Positions 34,842 to 45,330 of a stretch of 64,000 nt of DNA are shown here, piece after piece. The position numbers and the translations under genes are program-made. Origin of the DNA: Urophycis tenuis (taxonomy: Eukaryota; Chordata; Actinopteri; Gadiformes; Phycidae); contig JAXIVH010000028.1 in the NCBI GenBank assembly GCA_036785325.1, positions 3,568,658 through 3,632,657 of the forward strand, read 5' to 3'. Every line of letters starts with the position of its first letter. Positions within the stretch are counted from its first letter, which is position 1. The notes under the pieces are model-generated. The model was not told where the DNA came from and made no database searches. It saw only the letters and a list, made by a program, of their open reading frames with translations.

Positions 34842-35000
34842 GTAATTGTATGTATTGGGTCTCATTTTTATTTCTCAAATTACATGTTTTTATGTTCCCA
34901 AATCTCACTGTTAACTGTTTGTTTTATGTAAAGCACATTGAGTTGCCATTGTGTATGAAATGCGCTATACAAATAAAACTGCCTTGCCTTTCCTTGCCTT
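33205..35000 (+). mobile_element. 5'-truncated CR1/L2-type LINE (RT plus 3' end)
   Basis: Plus-strand RT pieces: 33205-33768 (STCCLDTIPSDFLK, LTNYRPISNFPFIAKIIEKV, LLDLSAAFDTVDH), 33728-33961 (GVPQGSVLGP and the catalytic SYADDTQIY) and 34106-34489 (SSRLDYCNGLLTGLP, LIQNAAARVLTRTK). A 3' UTR and a TTGCC-repeat tail end near 35000, against the L1-like LINE. Three frame breaks disable it. Confidence 0.75.
34803..34842 (+). repeat. (GT)n(G)n simple repeat
   Basis: About 11 GT units followed by a run of about 18 G within the LINE 3' UTR. Confidence 0.9.
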
Positions 35001-35515
35001 AATTCCTTTACCCATTTTTCTTTGATATAAAGGGAGGAAGACTTTCTACATGACATCAAACTTTTATAAAGGACAGAGATTACTCTGCATTTTTTACCTT
35101 CATAAGCTCTCCTAAATACATCAACAACTTCATTATCGGTATAATTTTTTATCTCTTTCTCAGAATGATCCTTTATTTGCAGGTACCGATATTGCTCATA
35201 TTCCTCTAATCCAAATCTATCCCTCAACTTCTCAAAACTCTGCATCTTACCCTGCTCTACCATTGTACATATTGCTGTGATCCCTTTTCTTGCCCATTGT
35301 TTAAACCCTTTATCATTTATCCCAGGTATAAACCTTTTGTCAAATGCAAACCAACTCGAATTCTTTACCTCTTTTTCCAGTTTATACCTTTCAACAACTG
35401 TATTCCATATTTTAATTGTAGTTTAGGTTATTACGTCTAATTGATTACCTATTTTTCCCAGTAAGCCTTTATATGCTATCAAATTCCGTACATCAACGTT
35501 CGCCTGCTCTGTTTC

Positions 35516-37134
35516 AGAGGAGCCAGTGAAGAGCCTGGGGAAGATCTTTGATGGCACCCTGAGGGACAAAGCAGCGCTCAAGGCGACCAGCAGAGAACTG
35601 GGTAACTGGCTAGTGGCGGTGGATAAGTCAGGGCTGCCAGGTAAGTATAAAGCATGGATATATCAGCATGGCATCCTGCCACGCCTCCTCTGGCCACTAC
35701 TGGTCTACGATGTCCCACTAACGACCGTTGAGGGCTTCGAGCGTAAGGTAAGTAGCTTCCTTCGCAGGTGGTTGGGCCTACCAAGAAGCCTCAGCAGCAT
35801 AGCCTTGTATGGGCATAAGAACAAGCTGCGACTTCCCTTCAGTAGTCTGTCGGAGGAGTTCATGGTTACCCGTGCGAGAGAGGTGCTGCTGTACAGAGAC
35901 TCGAGTGACACCAAAGTCTCCTTAGCGGGTATCGAAGTGCGGACTGGGCGGAAGTGGAGAGCCCAGGAGACGGTCGAGCAAGCTGAGGCGCGGCTGCGCC
36001 ACGGTGTTCTGGTGGGAACAATGGCGACAGGCCGGGCAGGGCTTGGGAGCAACCCAGGGCCTCGGTACAACAAGGCCCGGGGGAAGGAGAGGCGGCAGCT
36101 TATCCAGGAAGAGGTTCGAGCAGGGCTGGAGGAGACCCGCTCAAGCAAGATGGTCGGGATGAGACAACAGGGGGCGTGGACTAGATGGGAGCAGACACTG
36201 GATAGGAAGATTTCTTGGTCAGAGCTTTGGAAGGCAGAGCCATTCCGTATAAAGTTTTTGATCCAGTCAGTCTACGACGTCCTCCCCAGCCCTTCCAACC
36301 TCTTCTGTTGGGGCCTGGCAGAAACACCTGCTTGCCCTTTGTGTCAGAGGAGAGGATCACTGGAGCACATCCTAAGCTGTTGCCCGAAAGCCCTGGGCGA
36401 GGGGCGCTATCGTTGGCGCCACGACCAGGTGCTGAAGGTGATAGCAGATACCATCTGCTCGGGGATCTCACTCAGCAAGCAGCAACAGCCAGTTAGGCAT
36501 TCAATCACCTTTGTTAAATCTGGTGAGAAGCCTCAACAACGCCCAGGCCAAACAGGGGGGCTCCTGACAACAGCTAGGGACTGGCAGCTGAAGGTGGACT
36601 TGGGGAAACAGCTTAAATTCCCAGAGACCATCGCAGTGACCACACTTAGGCCGGACTTGGTTCTTATGTCAGAATCAACAAGGCAGGTGATACTGCTGGA
36701 GTTGACTGTGCCCTGGGAAGACCGGATGGAGGAGGCATTTGAGAGGAAGAGGGCCAAGTATGAGGAGCTGGCAGGCGAATGCCGGCGCAACGGATGGAAG
36801 ACTCGTTGTAGTCCCATTGAGGTTGGTTGCCGAGGTTTCGCAGGCCAGTCACTCTGCAGGGCCCTCAAGTTGTTGGGAATAAGGGGACTGCACAGCAAGA
36901 AAGCCATCAAGAACATCACTGATGCTGCTGAGAAGGCATCAAGATGGCTGTGGATCAGGAGGGGTGATCCGTGGGCCACACAAGCTACCTAGACACAAGC
37001 CGGGGTCTGATCACCCCCGGCTGGGTCGCCTGGGCGAGGGTGTCTGATGTTGAGAGACCCGAAACACCCTATGACCTCAGGTTACATCACTGATGATGTG
37101 TCTAGGTTGCACCAGAGGGTGTATATTAAACCAG
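35516..37134 (+). mobile_element. 5'-truncated LINE with restriction-like endonuclease (R2/NeSL/Hero-like)
   Basis: Flanked by a 47-bp target-site duplication (35469-35515 and 37135-37181, one mismatch). Copy B has the uninterrupted site once, at about 53908-53954. The insert carries one long plus-strand frame (35526-36992) and a short GC-rich 3' UTR ending GTATATTAAACCAG, without a poly(A) tail. Confidence 0.85.
35526..36992 (+). CDS. C-terminal half of a REL-endonuclease LINE polyprotein
   Basis: A 488-codon open frame that begins after the RT catalytic core has been lost by 5' truncation. It has the post-RT thumb-like part (YQHGILPRLLWPLLVYDVPL), a zinc-knuckle-like CCHC motif (CPLCQRRGSLEHILSCC) and then a restriction-like endonuclease core (RPDLVLMSES, LLELTVPWEDRMEEAFERK, AKYEEL). 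The spacing D, E-x-T, K-x2-KY matches endonucleases of R2-, NeSL- and Hero-type LINEs that cut their target before reverse transcription. It is intact over its length and clearly younger than the element around it, but it has no polymerase. Confidence 0.75.
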   Translation: MKSLGKIFDGTLRDKAALKATSRELGNWLVAVDKSGLPGKYKAWIYQHGILPRLLWPLLVYDVPLTTVEGFERKVSSFLRRWLGLPRSLSSIALYGHKNKLRLPFSSLSEEFMVTRAREVLLYRDSSDTKVSLAGIEVRTGRKWRAQETVEQAEARLRHGVLVGTMATGRAGLGSNPGPRYNKARGKERRQLIQEEVRAGLEETRSSKMVGMRQQGAWTRWEQTLDRKISWSELWKAEPFRIKFLIQSVYDVLPSPSNLFCWGLAETPACPLCQRRGSLEHILSCCPKALGEGRYRWRHDQVLKVIADTICSGISLSKQQQPVRHSITFVKSGEKPQQRPGQTGGLLTTARDWQLKVDLGKQLKFPETIAVTTLRPDLVLMSESTRQVILLELTVPWEDRMEEAFERKRAKYEELAGECRRNGWKTRCSPIEVGCRGFAGQSLCRALKLLGIRGLHSKKAIKNITDAAEKASRWLWIRRGDPWATQAT

Positions 37135-37383
37135 TTATATGCTATCAAATTCCGTACATCAACGTTCGCCTGCTCTATTTCTATACTTTTCCATCTTAAA
37201 AAATACTCATTATTACACCAGTATATAAAGGGTCTGATTTGTGCCACATAGAAATACTCCTTGAGGTTTGGCAGAGCCAATCCTCCCTTGTCTTTAGGGA
37301 GCTGCAGAGTTTTGTACCTTGTCCTAGGTTTCTTTCCTCCCCATATAAACCTTGATATCCACCTGTCCCATTCGGTAAACTGC

Positions 37384-38259
37384 TTAAGATAAGATAAGAT
37401 ATTCCTTTATTAATCCCCCTTAGGGGAAATTCACATTGACCAGCAGTACAAGGGGATAGAGGAGTGCGATAAAAAACCTGACTATAGACAATAAACAATA
37501 AATAGATTTACCTAAATGAGATTAAATTATATGCGAGCTCTTAAAATCAGATCAGGTGAAAAATTAGAACCTATATACATACATGGTAGTCATCATTGAG
37601 ATGGACAGGAGGATGCTTTAATTGTCATTTAACATGTACATGATAAACGAAATGCAGTACTCAGGTCTCAGTGCAATTGGTAGATGAACATACATAGTAG
37701 TCATCATTTAGATGGACAGTGCAATTGGTAGATGAATAGTGCAATTGGTAACAGTCTTACTGAGGTGTAGATATAAAAATAAAAATAGATGTGCAGTTGT
37801 AAGTTGTGCAAAATAGATGTGCAAATGTGCAAAATGTGCAAAATGCAAAATGTGAAAATTATACAGGAAATTCAAGGTAGTGTAAGTAATACATGTGAGA
37901 AGACCTAAAATAACGACGGCTTAGAAAACAGTCCTGAGGTGTGTGGTGTGGTGATCAGTCCATTATCTGGTGGTTTTGGGGCTTTCGAGACGTTGGGAGC
38001 GGGTGGTTGAGGTGTTGTAGAGCCTGATAGCTGAGGGGATGAAAGAGCCCCCCAAGCGCTTTGAGGCACATGGCTGAGTGAGCCTGTGGCTGAACGTGCT
38101 CCTGAGTTGCCTCAGCTCAGCATAGAGAGGGTGAGAGGGTTTGTCCAGGATCGCCTGCAGCTTTCCCCTCATCCTCCTCTCTGTCACCGCCTCCACACAG
38201 TCCAGCTTCATCCCCACCACAGAGCTCGCCTTCCTCACCAGCTTATTCAGCTGGTGGAA
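37384..38259 (-). mobile_element. L2-type LINE 3' end nested in L1-like copy A
   Basis: The tail is TAAGATAAGATAAGATATTCC, and the minus-strand frame 38238-37963 holds GKLQAILDKPSHPLYAELRQ and LGGSFIPSAIRLYN, the end of L2-type ORF2. It is also present in copy B at 54153-55018, so it predates the segmental duplication. Confidence 0.75.
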
Positions 38260-38629
38260 TCTTTGGTGGAAGAATCTTTACTGGCAGAGACTGAAACAAG
38301 TATAAGAGTCTCGGTAGAACATTTATCTTAATTATCTCTATCCTTGAGCTAAAGTCTAAAATAATAGCAGGCCATCTCTCCAAGTCTCTCTGAATTTCTT
38401 GATTGATTTTGGTGTAATTTAAGTCATATAGCTTGTCTATTCCTTTTGTAACATTTACTCCCAAGTATTTTATTGATTTGGCATTCCAATTGAGTTTATA
38501 TGCATCCTTTATCTCTTGAGCCGCGGAGTAGTTTATCGACAAGATCTGAGTTTTTGTGACATTAATTTTGTAAACTGAATATTATCCATAATTCTCTAGT
38601 AGCCTAATGAGTTTTGGGAATCTTTCAAG

Positions 38630-39011
38630 ATTCAAGATTCAAGTAAACTTTATTGTCAGTTTTCATGAATTTACAGGCCATACACAAGAATCGAAATGCC
38701 GTTTCCCTCAATCCCTGGTGCAAGACAGCATGCAATATAAATATAAATATATAAAAATATAAGTATCAAAAAAATCTAAATAAAAATAAAAATGCTAAGG
38801 TGGTCGTGAGTATGTGCAGTTGAAACATTAAAAAGTAAACAGTAAACAGTAAGAGGTGCAGTATGGGGGTAATAACAGTAATAGTAATAAATAAACAGTA
38901 TGGACATTATGGACAGTATAAACAGTTGTAACAGTGTATAAAAAGTATAAACAGTACTATGAACAGTTATTTAACAGATTTATATACGGAACAGATTTAT
39001 ATACAGACAGA
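38630..39011 (-). mobile_element. L2-type 3' tail private to copy A
   Basis: TTCAAGATTCAAG repeats followed by TAAACTTTATTGTCAG and AATCGAAATGCCGTTTCC. At the matching place in copy B (about 55372) the L1-like sequence is continuous. Confidence 0.75.
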
Positions 39012-41464
39012 TTTAGAGGGGTTGCTTTAAAAAAAACAACATATGTCCTCCGTAAAAAAATCCAATCTTATGTTCCTCCCTTCCTATTTTCACCCCTTTA
39101 ATTTCTTCCACTTGCCCAATCATTTGGGCTAATGGTTTGATGAATAACGCGAATAGACTCGGAGAGAGGCTGCGCCCTTGTCTTATCCCCCTTTCCAGAC
39201 TGAAACTTTTGGTCAAATGACCATTTATTCTAATCCTTGCCGTAGGTTCCTGATATAACGACTTAATGCAATTCACAGACTCCTCATCAAAACCAAATTT
39301 TTCTAGTACCTTATATAGAAATACCCAATTTACGCTGTCAAAAGCCTTTTCAGCATCGATGCTTACCAAGACTGCACTTTCCCCCTTGCTCTGTACATTT
39401 TCTATAACATGTAAACTCCTTATGTTATCTTGTGTTTGTGTTTGTTTGTCTTTGATAAAACCAGTCTGGTCTTCATCAATCAAATCCTGCATAAATGTCT
39501 CTAATCTCTTAGCTATAATTGAGTTATAAAGTTTATAATCCACATTTAAAAGCGATATGGGCCTGTAGTTGGAGCAATATTCTTTGTCTTTACCTTCCTT
39601 TGGAATAATAGAAATAATGGCTTCTTTCCATGAGGGAGGGATCTTGCCTGATCTGAGACTATGATTAAATGAGCTCTGGAGTAGTGGCATTAACTATTCC
39701 TTTAATGTTTTATAGAAGGAAGCTCCTTCTATAAAAAATACCTTTTCTGTTTCTTCTGGTTTATATAGAGTTTTATTAGTCGCAGGGTCTCTTATTTTAT
39801 ATATATATTAGTTATTGTTTGTTGTCTCCTTATGCATCTAGCCATCATTTTAGTGGCTTTAGATCCTCCCTCATAGTCTGTTTTATAAACCTTGCTTTCC
39901 TTTCCACCTCTTCCAACAATATATCATCTATTTTTTTCCTAACTTCTTTAATCTGATTAAGTATGTCTGAATCTTTTGATTGCTTGTGTTGCTGTTCCAG
40001 TTCTTTTAATTTCTCAATTTGTTTCTGATATGTTTCTAGTCTGACTCTCTTTAAAAATGCTGTGTGAAAAATCAGCCTCCCTCTAATCACTACCTTCATG
40101 GCATCCCATAAGATTGTTGGATCAACTTCCCCATCATTTTCCTCCCGGTATCTAGTTATTTCCTCTTTTATTTCTTTAACTAGTCTCTTATTGTTCATTA
40201 TGCCTTCATTGACTCTCCATTCTGTATTTTTCCTCCTATTGTTCAAATTAATTTTTAAGTAAATTGCACAGTGGTCTGACACATCAGCCACTCCTAGCTT
40301 ACATTTCCTCACTTTGTGTATGTCTCCTTTACTCATTAAAAATAATCAATCCTGGAGTACATGGCGTGTGGAGCTGAATAGTGGGTATAATCACAGTCAA
40401 GTGGGTGAAGTTCTCGCCATACATCCTGTACATCCATTTCTGACACCATTGTATTCATGTACCTGTTAATTTGTTTTTTGCTTCTCTTCATACTTGAAAT
40501 GTCCAACCCGTAATTCAGCTAATGTCCCTTCTGTTTCCAAATTTAAAAGACCCCCAAAAATTTCATAAAATGCTTCTCAGCTTTTTAGAGGAGCATACAC
40601 ATTGAACAGTGTCACCAATTGGTTTTCTAATTTCCCTTTTATGATGACATATCTTCCATTCTTGTCACTAATTTCTTTGATCAGTTTGAAATCTACTGTA
40701 GGCCTATTGGAGATCAGTATCACCACGCCCCTCTTGTGATTATGCCCAAAGGAACTGGAAAATGAGTTCTTGTAGCCCAACTTTTTAAACTATATATGTT
40801 CCTCTTGTGATAGGTGAGTTTCATGAAGAAATATAACCTGCATTTTCTCCCTTCTAAACTTAGATAGAGCTATATTTCTTTTTTTGATATTGTTTAAGCC
40901 GTTAATATTCAGTGACACCACCATTATATCATTATATTGCATTGCTTGTATCCCTTGGAATAATGCCTAGTCCCTCCACTGTAATGTTGTCAGCCAACGT
41001 TTTCCCACGAACAAAGTATAAATGAACACAAAAACTGAACAGAACTGTCTCCCTGTTGGTGGGAGTAGGGGCTAACTTTTCCTGAACAAAAGCTCCCCCC
41101 TAGTAGTTTGGGTCATACCTAAAAAGGCTTTCTCATCCTGCTAGATAAGTCCAACAATCACTAACTTACTTGCTCTCTCCGTCGATTCACATGTAAACAT
41201 TAGAGAAGTCATTTGTAGAGGAGGGAGGGTGGTCTTAAAATTCCCCACTTCAAGTCTTCCTTAGTGGTACCCTTTATGTTGTGGCAAAAACAAACAAACA
41301 AAACAAAAAAAAAACTCCAGTTTGTCCAACCAAACAAAACAAGATTTGCTTACCCAGCCACGTATAGTCTGTAACTTAAAAGCAGGATGCATTGAACTCT
41401 TCTGGGTACCTAGGGTCTCTTACCCCCTCCCTCTCTCTCTCCATCTTCATCGTCTTTTCATCTT

Positions 41465-42424
41465 CTAATCCTCAGATGCAGCGGCACCCTGGTTTATCAC
41501 CTGCCTCTCTCCGATGCGTTGCCATAGTGAAGCTCTCCGGATCTGTTCCTCCAGTGAGGGTTTGTTGCGGTGCTGCTCGCCCCCCTCCAGCCCTCTTTTC
41601 TGCATGTCCCGCGCTGCGTCTTCAGCGCTGTTGTAGATCTTGGGTCCGTCTGACCAGTGGGTCCTTATTCTACTTAGAGGTGTCTGGAAGCGTATCTTTT
41701 GGCCTTTCAGAATCTTTTTAATTTCGGAGGAGGATTTGCGTTTTTTCATCACTTTGGTGGGGTAGTCGTGGTCGAAGAATATCTGTCTCTCCTCGACTAT
41801 TATTTTCCCTTTCCAGGCTCTCGCAAGAATGCTCTGTTTAGTCTCATACTTGAGAAAATTAACCACAATGGACCTCTGAGATGCTCCCGGTGGTGGTTTC
41901 TTTCCGAGACTTCTGTGCGCGCGTTGAATGTGGAGCTCGGTTCCCACCAGGAGTGCGAGCTCTCGGCGGAGGAGATCCTCCACCAATTCTGTCACAGACT
42001 CATTGTCCTGTTCAGCCACATTGTAAATCCTCAAATTACAGCATCTTCTGTGCCCCTCCACTTCTGTCCGTTTCTCTTGAAGTTTTGTTTGTGTTTTCAG
42101 TAGGGTGAGGATGGCTTCCTTCGCCTCAATATTCCACTCCTGCAACTGCGTCACTCGCATCTGTGCCTCAGTGATATTTTTCCGCTGCTCTTGTATTTCC
42201 GCAACATTTTGTGCCAAGTTTGTTTCATTCTTAAAGTTGCCGAACTCTCGCCTCACCTCTTCTTTAAATGCTGCGAGGTCCTCTTTCATCTCCCTTTTGA
42301 GGTTGCAAATCTCTCTTGTAATACCAGCGAGTCCCTCGCGTAGCACGTGAGCCTGTTTTTCGCCATCATTATCCCCCCTTGCCTCCTCGTCTTCAAACTC
42401 GCGTTCTTCTTGGTCTTTGGACAT
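41465..42424 (-). CDS. L1/Tx1-like ORF1 protein, copy A (open)
   Basis: A 319-codon open frame from MSKDQEERE. It has an acidic N-terminus, a long coiled coil (about residues 30-115, KREMKEDLAAFKEEVRREF type), an RRM-like part (CCNLRIYNVAE) and a C-terminal domain (RSIVVNFLKYETKQSILARA, RTHWSDGPKIYNSAEDA), the layout of L1-type ORF1 RNA-binding chaperones. Copy B shares about nine tenths of residues by eye but has a stop at its third codon. ORF2 of this element is dead, so the protein could act only in trans. Confidence 0.8.
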   Translation of the reverse strand: MSKDQEEREFEDEEARGDNDGEKQAHVLREGLAGITREICNLKREMKEDLAAFKEEVRREFGNFKNETNLAQNVAEIQEQRKNITEAQMRVTQLQEWNIEAKEAILTLLKTQTKLQEKRTEVEGHRRCCNLRIYNVAEQDNESVTELVEDLLRRELALLVGTELHIQRAHRSLGKKPPPGASQRSIVVNFLKYETKQSILARAWKGKIIVEERQIFFDHDYPTKVMKKRKSSSEIKKILKGQKIRFQTPLSRIRTHWSDGPKIYNSAEDAARDMQKRGLEGGEQHRNKPSLEEQIRRASLWQRIGERQVINQGAAASED

Positions 42425-43020
42425 CGTTTTTTTTCCTTAAACTTCTCTGCCCTCGTCCCCCACTTATTGCTTATCTGTTTGAAATTCATGTTCCCGATAT
42501 TGTCGTAGTTTTGTGGGAATTATTGTCTAATCGACTCAGGAGCTCTACTCTATGCTTCCATCTTAATCCGCGCCGCCCCGGATGTCCCATCAATCTCTTC
42601 TTAGAATTAGCAGATCTCTCCTTTCATTTAGTGCCAAAAACACAACCTTCACTACAGGAGACTCTACATCTTGAAGCAATAACTCACAGGGTTAGGTTAT
42701 CTGTGTGATGAAAGCAACATGATATTACTTTATTATTATTAAACATCTTTGAGAGCAAACTGCCAAAACAATATTTTGCTATTGTATTTTTTTGATTGTT
42801 CCTCTGCTGCTAACTAACCAAACAGCTCACAAGACACGAGAGGACAAAAAATACCGATCACTAGGGGGTCTTCGTCAGTTGTTTGTGTTTAAGTCCACAG
42901 AAAAAAAGTGACCATCAGTGCTGTATGGTAAGACATTTTGATGGCATCACCTCCTCTCTTCTGAGCGTTTACACAAAATGGCTCCTCCCACATCATGGTT
43001 CCAAAATGGTTGTGAGATGG

Positions 43021-43110
43021 AAATAGGAAACACTGCAATCAAAGTGATAACAGGATTAAAGCACATAGGAAATGAACTCAATATGGGTGTGTTTATAGCA
43101 TGACAGTCCC
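43021..43110 (+). promoter_or_regulatory. Candidate V3 promoter: Vbeta-decamer-like and TATA-like sites
   Basis: AGTGATAACA at 43043-43052 fits the Vbeta decamer AGTGAYRTCA at 9 of 10 positions, about 105 bp before the ATG. GTGTGTTTATAG follows at about 43088-43099. Similar blocks precede V5 (AGTGATGTAT, 45223-45232), V6 (48134-48143) and V9 (AGAGATAACA). Confidence 0.4.
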
Positions 43111-43147
43111 GAGCTAGCTAGCACCTAATTATCAGAACAAGACAAAT

Positions 43148-43714
43148 ATGATGACAATCACTTTCCTTGTGCTAATAATTACGTTTAAGGCTGTCTCAGG
43201 TACTTTTGTATGATTTCTTCAGATAATGCTTCATGTTGTACATCCTACAATGTTACATTATACATTTTTATACAAAAAAAGTGATCTTTGTGGGGTTAGC
43301 AATCCTGTTTTTTATTACCAACTGGTTCCAATCTCTATGCTTAAATCTGTCCCGTTGGAAAAGTGTTTCTGTGATAATTTGACCTTTATTCATTTCTTCT
43401 CCACAGGTGCTGCTCTCAGTGATCAGGTTTACCAAACTCCTGCTGAGATGGTTCTGACCAGCGAATCTCAAAAGACGGTCCAACTCAGCTGCTACCACAG
43501 CATTCAGGACTACACTGTTATCCTCTGGTACAAGCAACAGGGCAATGATAAACAGCTGGATTTACTAGGGTACATAGTGGGAACATCAGCATATCCTGAA
43601 AAGGGAAAGGATATTTCCATGGATGGGAGTGCCGATGAAGACCAAACCTCCACGTTAGTGATACAGAACATCAGCCTGGAGAGCAGTGCTGTGTATTTCT
43701 GTGCTGCTAGTCAC
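43148..43714 (+). CDS. V3: TCR-type V segment, family A, intact
   Basis: Leader exon 43148-43199 (MMTITFLVLIITFKAVS) ends G|GT, and V exon 43407-43714 follows a CTTCTCCACAG acceptor in phase 1. The canonical residues are Cys in QLSCYH, Trp in ILWYKQQ and Cys in AVYFCAASH. No stop is present. CDR1 (SIQDYT) and FR3 (ISMDGSADEDQTS) differ clearly from the paralogous V9, whose flanks are nearly identical. It provides the V domain of a T-cell receptor chain after recombination. Confidence 0.9.
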
Positions 43715-43752
43715 CACAATGCAGCGTATCAGGGGTTCACCGTACAATAACT
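43715..43752 (+). other. V3 recombination signal
   Basis: CACAATG (43715-43721), 22-bp spacer, ACAATAACT (43744-43752). Confidence 0.85.
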
Positions 43753-44211
43753 CCTCTTGTCAGAGTTCATCTGATTAACCTCTCTGCACCTGCATCAACC
43801 TCTTCTTACCATTAGCAGGTCTGTCTTTCATTTAGCACCAAAAACACAACCTTCACTACAGGAGACTCTACATCCTAAAGCAACGTGACTAAAGCCACAT
43901 GGCTAGATTATCGATATTCATAGTTATTAATTTAAATATAGCCAATGTATTTTGTTAGTGCCCATTGCTATGAAATGGTAGTGGTTGCCACTCCCTGCCC
44001 ATCTATACAGTTTTGTTCCTGTTATTTGTATATTTCCCATATCAGTCGATTCCCTCCCTCATGTCTACCAACACATGGGTATATCAGCCTATCAGTGTCT
44101 AGTGACACCACTTCCCGCTCCACCTCAATCAACTATTGTCTCCACAGATGTCACACTGTGGTTCACAGTACCTTAGCCTAGTGTTTGACCGGTAAGGTCG
44201 GACCTATTGAA

Positions 44212-44738
44212 ATGATGACACTCCTTTGTATATTTTACCTCATTGGTAATAACTTGAATATTGTTTATCATATAATATACTCAGAAGATGGCTGACATAT
44301 AAAAATACAACTTTTAAATGCATTTTGCATGATCAGTATAAATGTGACACTGCACGTGATTTCACGTTTGATTATTTTTGTGAAAAGTGGTTCCCAATGC
44401 TAGTCTCCTTCTGTCTTCCCCAGGGGTGACTCTGGGTGTTGTAGTCCATCAGACGCCCTCTGAACTCATCAGGGAACCTGGGGACAGAGCAGAGTTGGTC
44501 TGTACACACGGGGAAACGGACTACAGAGTGATGCTGTGGTACCGGCGGTCTGCTGGACAGAGAGACCTCAGTCTGATCGGACACGTGAATTACAAAGTCG
44601 TCAACGTAGAAAGCACGTTTAAAGAGGACTTCACACCTTCTGGGGATCTCAGCGGACAGACGACCAAGACCGGCTCTCTTGTGGCTCATCTGAAAGGCCC
44701 TGAGAGCAACGGTGTGTATTACTGTGCTGCTAGCTTAG
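44212..44738 (+). CDS. V4: TCR-type V segment, family B, intact
   Basis: A short leader exon 44212-44245 encodes MMTLLCIFYLI and ends G|GTAATA. The V exon 44424-44738 follows CTTCCCCAG in phase 1 and begins GVTLGVVVHQTP. Conserved residues are Cys in ELVCTHG, Trp in VMLWYRRS, the FR3 block GDLSGQTTKTGSL, and Cys in VYYCAAS. No stop is present before the RSS. The GDLSG block and YYCAAS end resemble teleost beta-chain V segments. It is nearly identical to V10, in contrast to the family-A pairs. The leader is unusually short (11 codons) and was recognised from its splice donor and phase. Confidence 0.85.
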
Positions 44739-44777
44739 CACGTCAACACACTCTCACCGCTCCTCTGTCCAAAAACA
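44739..44777 (+). other. V4 recombination signal, atypical heptamer
   Basis: CACGTCA (44739-44745), exact 23-bp spacer, CCAAAAACA (44769-44777). Only the CAC of the heptamer is canonical; the nonamer is 7/9. Confidence 0.6.
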
Positions 44778-45065
44778 CATCGCTGTGTAGTTCTTACACC
44801 CGGCGGGTTAGTGTGAGCAGCTGTGCCCCGGCCACCTGTGTTTGAGGTTGAGGTTCATTTTCTCTTTGCTTTGCTTTGATCAATCATGTGGTGTATTTCT
44901 TCCTGGTGCACTCTGTCTGCTCATCAGAACCCTCCCAACCTGTGATTGGTCCTCTGCTGCTAACCAATGAAACAGCTCACATGACACGATAGGACAAAAA
45001 AATACAAACCACTAGGGGGCCTTCGTCAGTTGTTTGTGTTTTAGTCCACAGAAAAAATTTACCAC

Positions 45066-45118
45066 AATCAATGCTGTACGTTTTTTTGGCATCACCAAAA
45101 AAACGTACAGCATTGATT
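45066..45118. repeat. Perfect hairpin, 22-bp arms
   Basis: Arms 45066-45087 and 45097-45118 are exact reverse complements (AATCAATGCTGTACG plus seven T) around a 9-base loop GGCATCACC. Other V units have a single unfolded copy of this block. Confidence 0.9.
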
Positions 45119-45330
45119 TTGATGGCATCACCTCCTCTCTTCTAAACGTTTACACAAAAGGCTCCTCCCACATCAAGGTTCCAAAATGGTTGTGAGATGG
45201 AAATAGCAGACACTGCAATCAAAGTGATGTATTTTGCAGGATTAAAGCACATAGGAAATGTACTCAATATGGGTGTGTTTATAGCCTGACAGTCCAGAGC
45301 TAGCTAGCATTGAATTATCACGAGACAAAT

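Larger units (their letters stand above)
35001..40924 (-). pseudogene. L1/Tx1-like ORF2, copy A (APE, RT, C-terminus; heavily broken)
   Basis: Starts near 40924 with SLNINGLNN, then FLHETHLSQ with the metal-binding Glu, a TAG stop (also in copy B), HNKRGVVIL-type endonuclease sequence (40780-40577) and SDHCAIYLKI (near 40270). The RT (39690-39013) has YRPISLLNVDYKL, SIDAEKAFDSVNW and GIRQGRSLSPSLFALF. The YADD box is degraded: the frame reads GFFYGGHMLFF there. The thumb and C-terminal parts follow at 38542-38243, 37498-37077 and 35263-34999, split by three inserted elements. Inactive. Confidence 0.75.
35001..42587 (-). mobile_element. L1/Tx1-like LINE, copy A (3' end lost, several later insertions)
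   Basis: Minus strand. The 5' end at 42587 is followed by a CATCAATCTCTTCTT duplication copy (42588-42602), exactly as in copy B (59065-59079). It holds ORF1 (41465-42424) and a decayed ORF2. Nested inside are a REL-endonuclease LINE (35516-37134), an L2 3' fragment (37384-38259, also in copy B) and an L2 tail (38630-39011, not in copy B). The last 0.7 kb of the element is missing at 35000. Confidence 0.85.

Noticed and set aside
42403..42480. Short plus-strand frames opposite the L1-like ORF1 and ORF2
   Set aside because: They are shadows of the minus-strand LINE genes, repeated identically in copy B.
43385..43750. V exons as NITR or other non-rearranging receptors
   Set aside because: Each V exon ends directly at a heptamer-spacer-nonamer and lacks an in-line J-like block, so rearranging TCR-type segments fit better.
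43407..43750. Read-through V reading frames ending in HHNAAYQGFTVQ-type residues as true C-termini
   Set aside because: These residues are translated RSS sequence; the V coding end is at the heptamer.
44746..44780. Alternative V4 heptamer CACACTC at 44748
   Set aside because: It leaves a spacer of about 15 bp to the nonamer, neither 12 nor 23, while CACGTCA gives exactly 23.
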